Of a stretch of 64,000 bases of DNA, positions 62,857-64,000 are shown piece by piece. A program made the position numbers and the translations under genes. Origin of the DNA: Jiangella alkaliphila (GTDB lineage: Bacteria > Actinomycetota > Actinomycetes > Jiangellales > Jiangellaceae); the NCBI RefSeq assembly GCF_900105925.1, contig NZ_LT629791.1, forward strand, positions 5,612,001-5,676,000, written 5' to 3'. How positions within the stretch are numbered: position 1 is the first letter of the stretch; each line of letters begins with the position of its first letter. Below the pieces are notes generated by a model, which saw nothing but the letters and a program-made list of their open reading frames with translations, had not been told where the DNA came from and did no database searches.

Positions 62857-64000
62857 GTGACCGCGGCACGCGCGGAAGGACTGTTCAAGGTCTTCGGCCG
62901 AGACGCCGACGACGCCGTTCAACGGCTCCGGGCCGGCGCCGGCCGCGCTGACGTCGTCGCGCAGGGTGCGACCCCGGCGGTGATCGACGCGAGCTTCGAG
63001 GTCCGGCCGGGCGAGATCTTCGTCGTCATGGGACTCTCCGGCTCGGGCAAATCGACGCTGATCAGGATGCTCAACGGCCTGCTCGAACCGACGGCCGGCC
63101 AGGTCCACGTCGACGGCGTCGACCTCTCCGGCATCGACGCGGCCGAGTTGCGCCGGCTGCGGCAGCAGAAGATCAGCATGGTCTTCCAGCACTTCGCCCT
63201 GCTCCCGCACCGCACCGTCGCCGAGAACGCGGCCTACGCGCTGGACGTCCAGGGTGTCAGCCGGGTCGTGCGGCGAGCACGAGCCGCCGAGGCGCTGGAG
63301 CTGGTCGGCCTGGACGGCTGGGAGGACCGCTATCCGGCCCAGCTCTCCGGCGGCATGAAGCAGCGGGTCGGGCTGGCCCGCGCGCTCGCCGCCGGCAGCG
63401 AGATCATGCTGATGGACGAGGCGTTCTCGGCGCTGGACCCGCTGATCCGCCGCGAGATGCAGGACCAGCTGCTGGAGCTGCAGGCGCGCCTGGGCAAGAC
63501 GGTCGTCTTCATCACCCACGACCTCAACGAGGCCATGCGGCTCGGCGATCGCGTCGCGGTCATGCGCGACGGCCGGATCGTGCAGGTCGGGACGGCGGAA
63601 GAGGTGCTGCGCGACCCCGCCGACGACTACGTCGCCCGGTTCGTCGCCGACGTCGACCGCACCCGCGTCCTCACGGCGGCCGATGTCATGGTGCCGGCCC
63701 CGGTGGAGGTCAACGGGTCGGCTGGACCGTACGTGGCGCTGCACGGCATGCGCGGCAAGCGGCTCAGGGCCGCGTTCGTCGTCTCCCGGGACCGGAGGCT
63801 GCGCGGCGTCGTGCGCGACGAGGACGTCGTCACCGCCGTCAACCGGGGCGACTGCATGCTGGAGCCGATCGTGACTGACCACGTGGCTGTGGTCCGCCCG
63901 GACACGCCGCTGGCGGAGCTGTTCGCGGCGTCGGCCGGGTCGGACCAGCCGCTCGCGGTGGTCGACGGCGACGGCCGGCAACTGGGCGTCATCCCGCGGG
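62857..64000 (+). CDS. proV: ProV/OpuAA-type glycine-betaine ABC transporter ATPase (cut by window end)
   Basis: At least 381 codons. GTG 62857 has an AGGTGAGG ribosome site. Walker [22 protein letters not shown]-loop [20 protein letters not shown], signature [18 protein letters not shown], Walker [22 protein letters not shown]-loop [23 protein letters not shown] domains ([19 protein letters not shown]) start at about residue 270, as in osmoregulated ProV/OpuA. Typical length is about 400. It imports glycine betaine or proline; permease and binding protein genes should lie beyond the edge. Five bases after the preceding gene. Confidence 0.93.
   Translation, partial: MTAARAEGLFKVFGRDADDAVQRLRAGAGRADVVAQGATPAVIDASFEVRPGEIFVVMGLSGSGKSTLIRMLNGLLEPTAGQVHVDGVDLSGIDAAELRRLRQQKISMVFQHFALLPHRTVAENAAYALDVQGVSRVVRRARAAEALELVGLDGWEDRYPAQLSGGMKQRVGLARALAAGSEIMLMDEAFSALDPLIRREMQDQLLELQARLGKTVVFITHDLNEAMRLGDRVAVMRDGRIVQVGTAEEVLRDPADDYVARFVADVDRTRVLTAADVMVPAPVEVNGSAGPYVALHGMRGKRLRAAFVVSRDRRLRGVVRDEDVVTAVNRGDCMLEPIVTDHVAVVRPDTPLAELFAASAGSDQPLAVVDGDGRQLGVIPR

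Noticed and set aside
62686-63981. Minus-strand frame of 431 codons
   Set aside because: Shadow of proV, whose plus-strand reading has every ABC motif but is open to the window edge.
1-64000. CRISPR arrays, insertion sequences, prophage
   Set aside because: No regularly spaced repeats, transposase motifs or phage structural genes were seen; XerC is the only recombinase.

Overview
The window is GC-rich DNA with strong third-position G/C, frequent GTG starts and many ATGA/GTGA start-stop overlaps. With gene families such as ECF41/ECF42 sigma factors with C-terminal domains, many TetR regulators and an RR-kinase-GerMN lipoprotein set, this points to a free-living actinomycete. I cannot name the genus from the sequence alone. 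I see no rRNA, tRNA, CRISPR array, transposase or phage gene. The only recombinase is the housekeeping XerC.

Layout. 0-5 kb: a housekeeping block with an aminotransferase (+), then xerC, dodecin, dprA and the C-terminal third of a yifB/comM ATPase (-). yifB breaks off inside Walker B at a junction near 4.85 kb, and everything beyond looks accessory. 5-14 kb: a CPA1 cation/proton antiporter, a large arylsulfatase, and a TetR regulator divergent from a membrane protein, an NAD-dependent epimerase-like protein and an SDR, followed by an ankyrin protein. 13.7-16.9 kb is gene-poor and eroded: a chrB remnant, a DUF1232 protein and a scarred TauE/SafE gene. 17-26.5 kb is rich in redox and metal genes: a frameshifted FAD monooxygenase, a thioredoxin fusion, YnfA, a VOC-DGPF-ECF42 module, a CmtR-type sensor with a flavoprotein, and merR with two different merB-type genes but no merA.

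27-34 kb is the most interesting block. It holds an AMP-forming acyl ligase, a Sulfotransfer_4 sulfotransferase, an FMN alpha-hydroxy-acid oxidase, a FAD monooxygenase resembling eukaryotic FOXRED2/ERFAD, a membrane-anchored P450-like protein with atypical motifs, and a polytopic membrane protein. Five of the six lie in two divergent, translationally coupled operons, and the ligase converges on them. I read it as an uncharacterised pathway that oxidises and possibly sulfates a lipid or small molecule.

34-45 kb carries four of the window's five ECF sigma genes (SigG-like/SnoaL, ECF42 with its DGPF partner, two ECF41-like) with their usual oxidoreductase neighbours, plus an MFS exporter. 45-58 kb: a TetR-ABC exporter, an NfeD-SPFH pair, a hydrolase, NhaA, remnants of three genes, a TlpA-CcdA pair, and an MFS-TetR pair. 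59-64 kb: a response regulator, a histidine kinase with an in-frame amber codon, a GerMN lipoprotein, a STAS protein with a possible RsbW-like partner lacking an N-box, and the start of a ProV-type ABC ATPase cut by the window edge.

A recurring theme is gene damage. About a dozen reading frames are truncated, frameshifted or interrupted, so either the accessory region is decaying or the sequence holds indel errors; read evidence would separate these.
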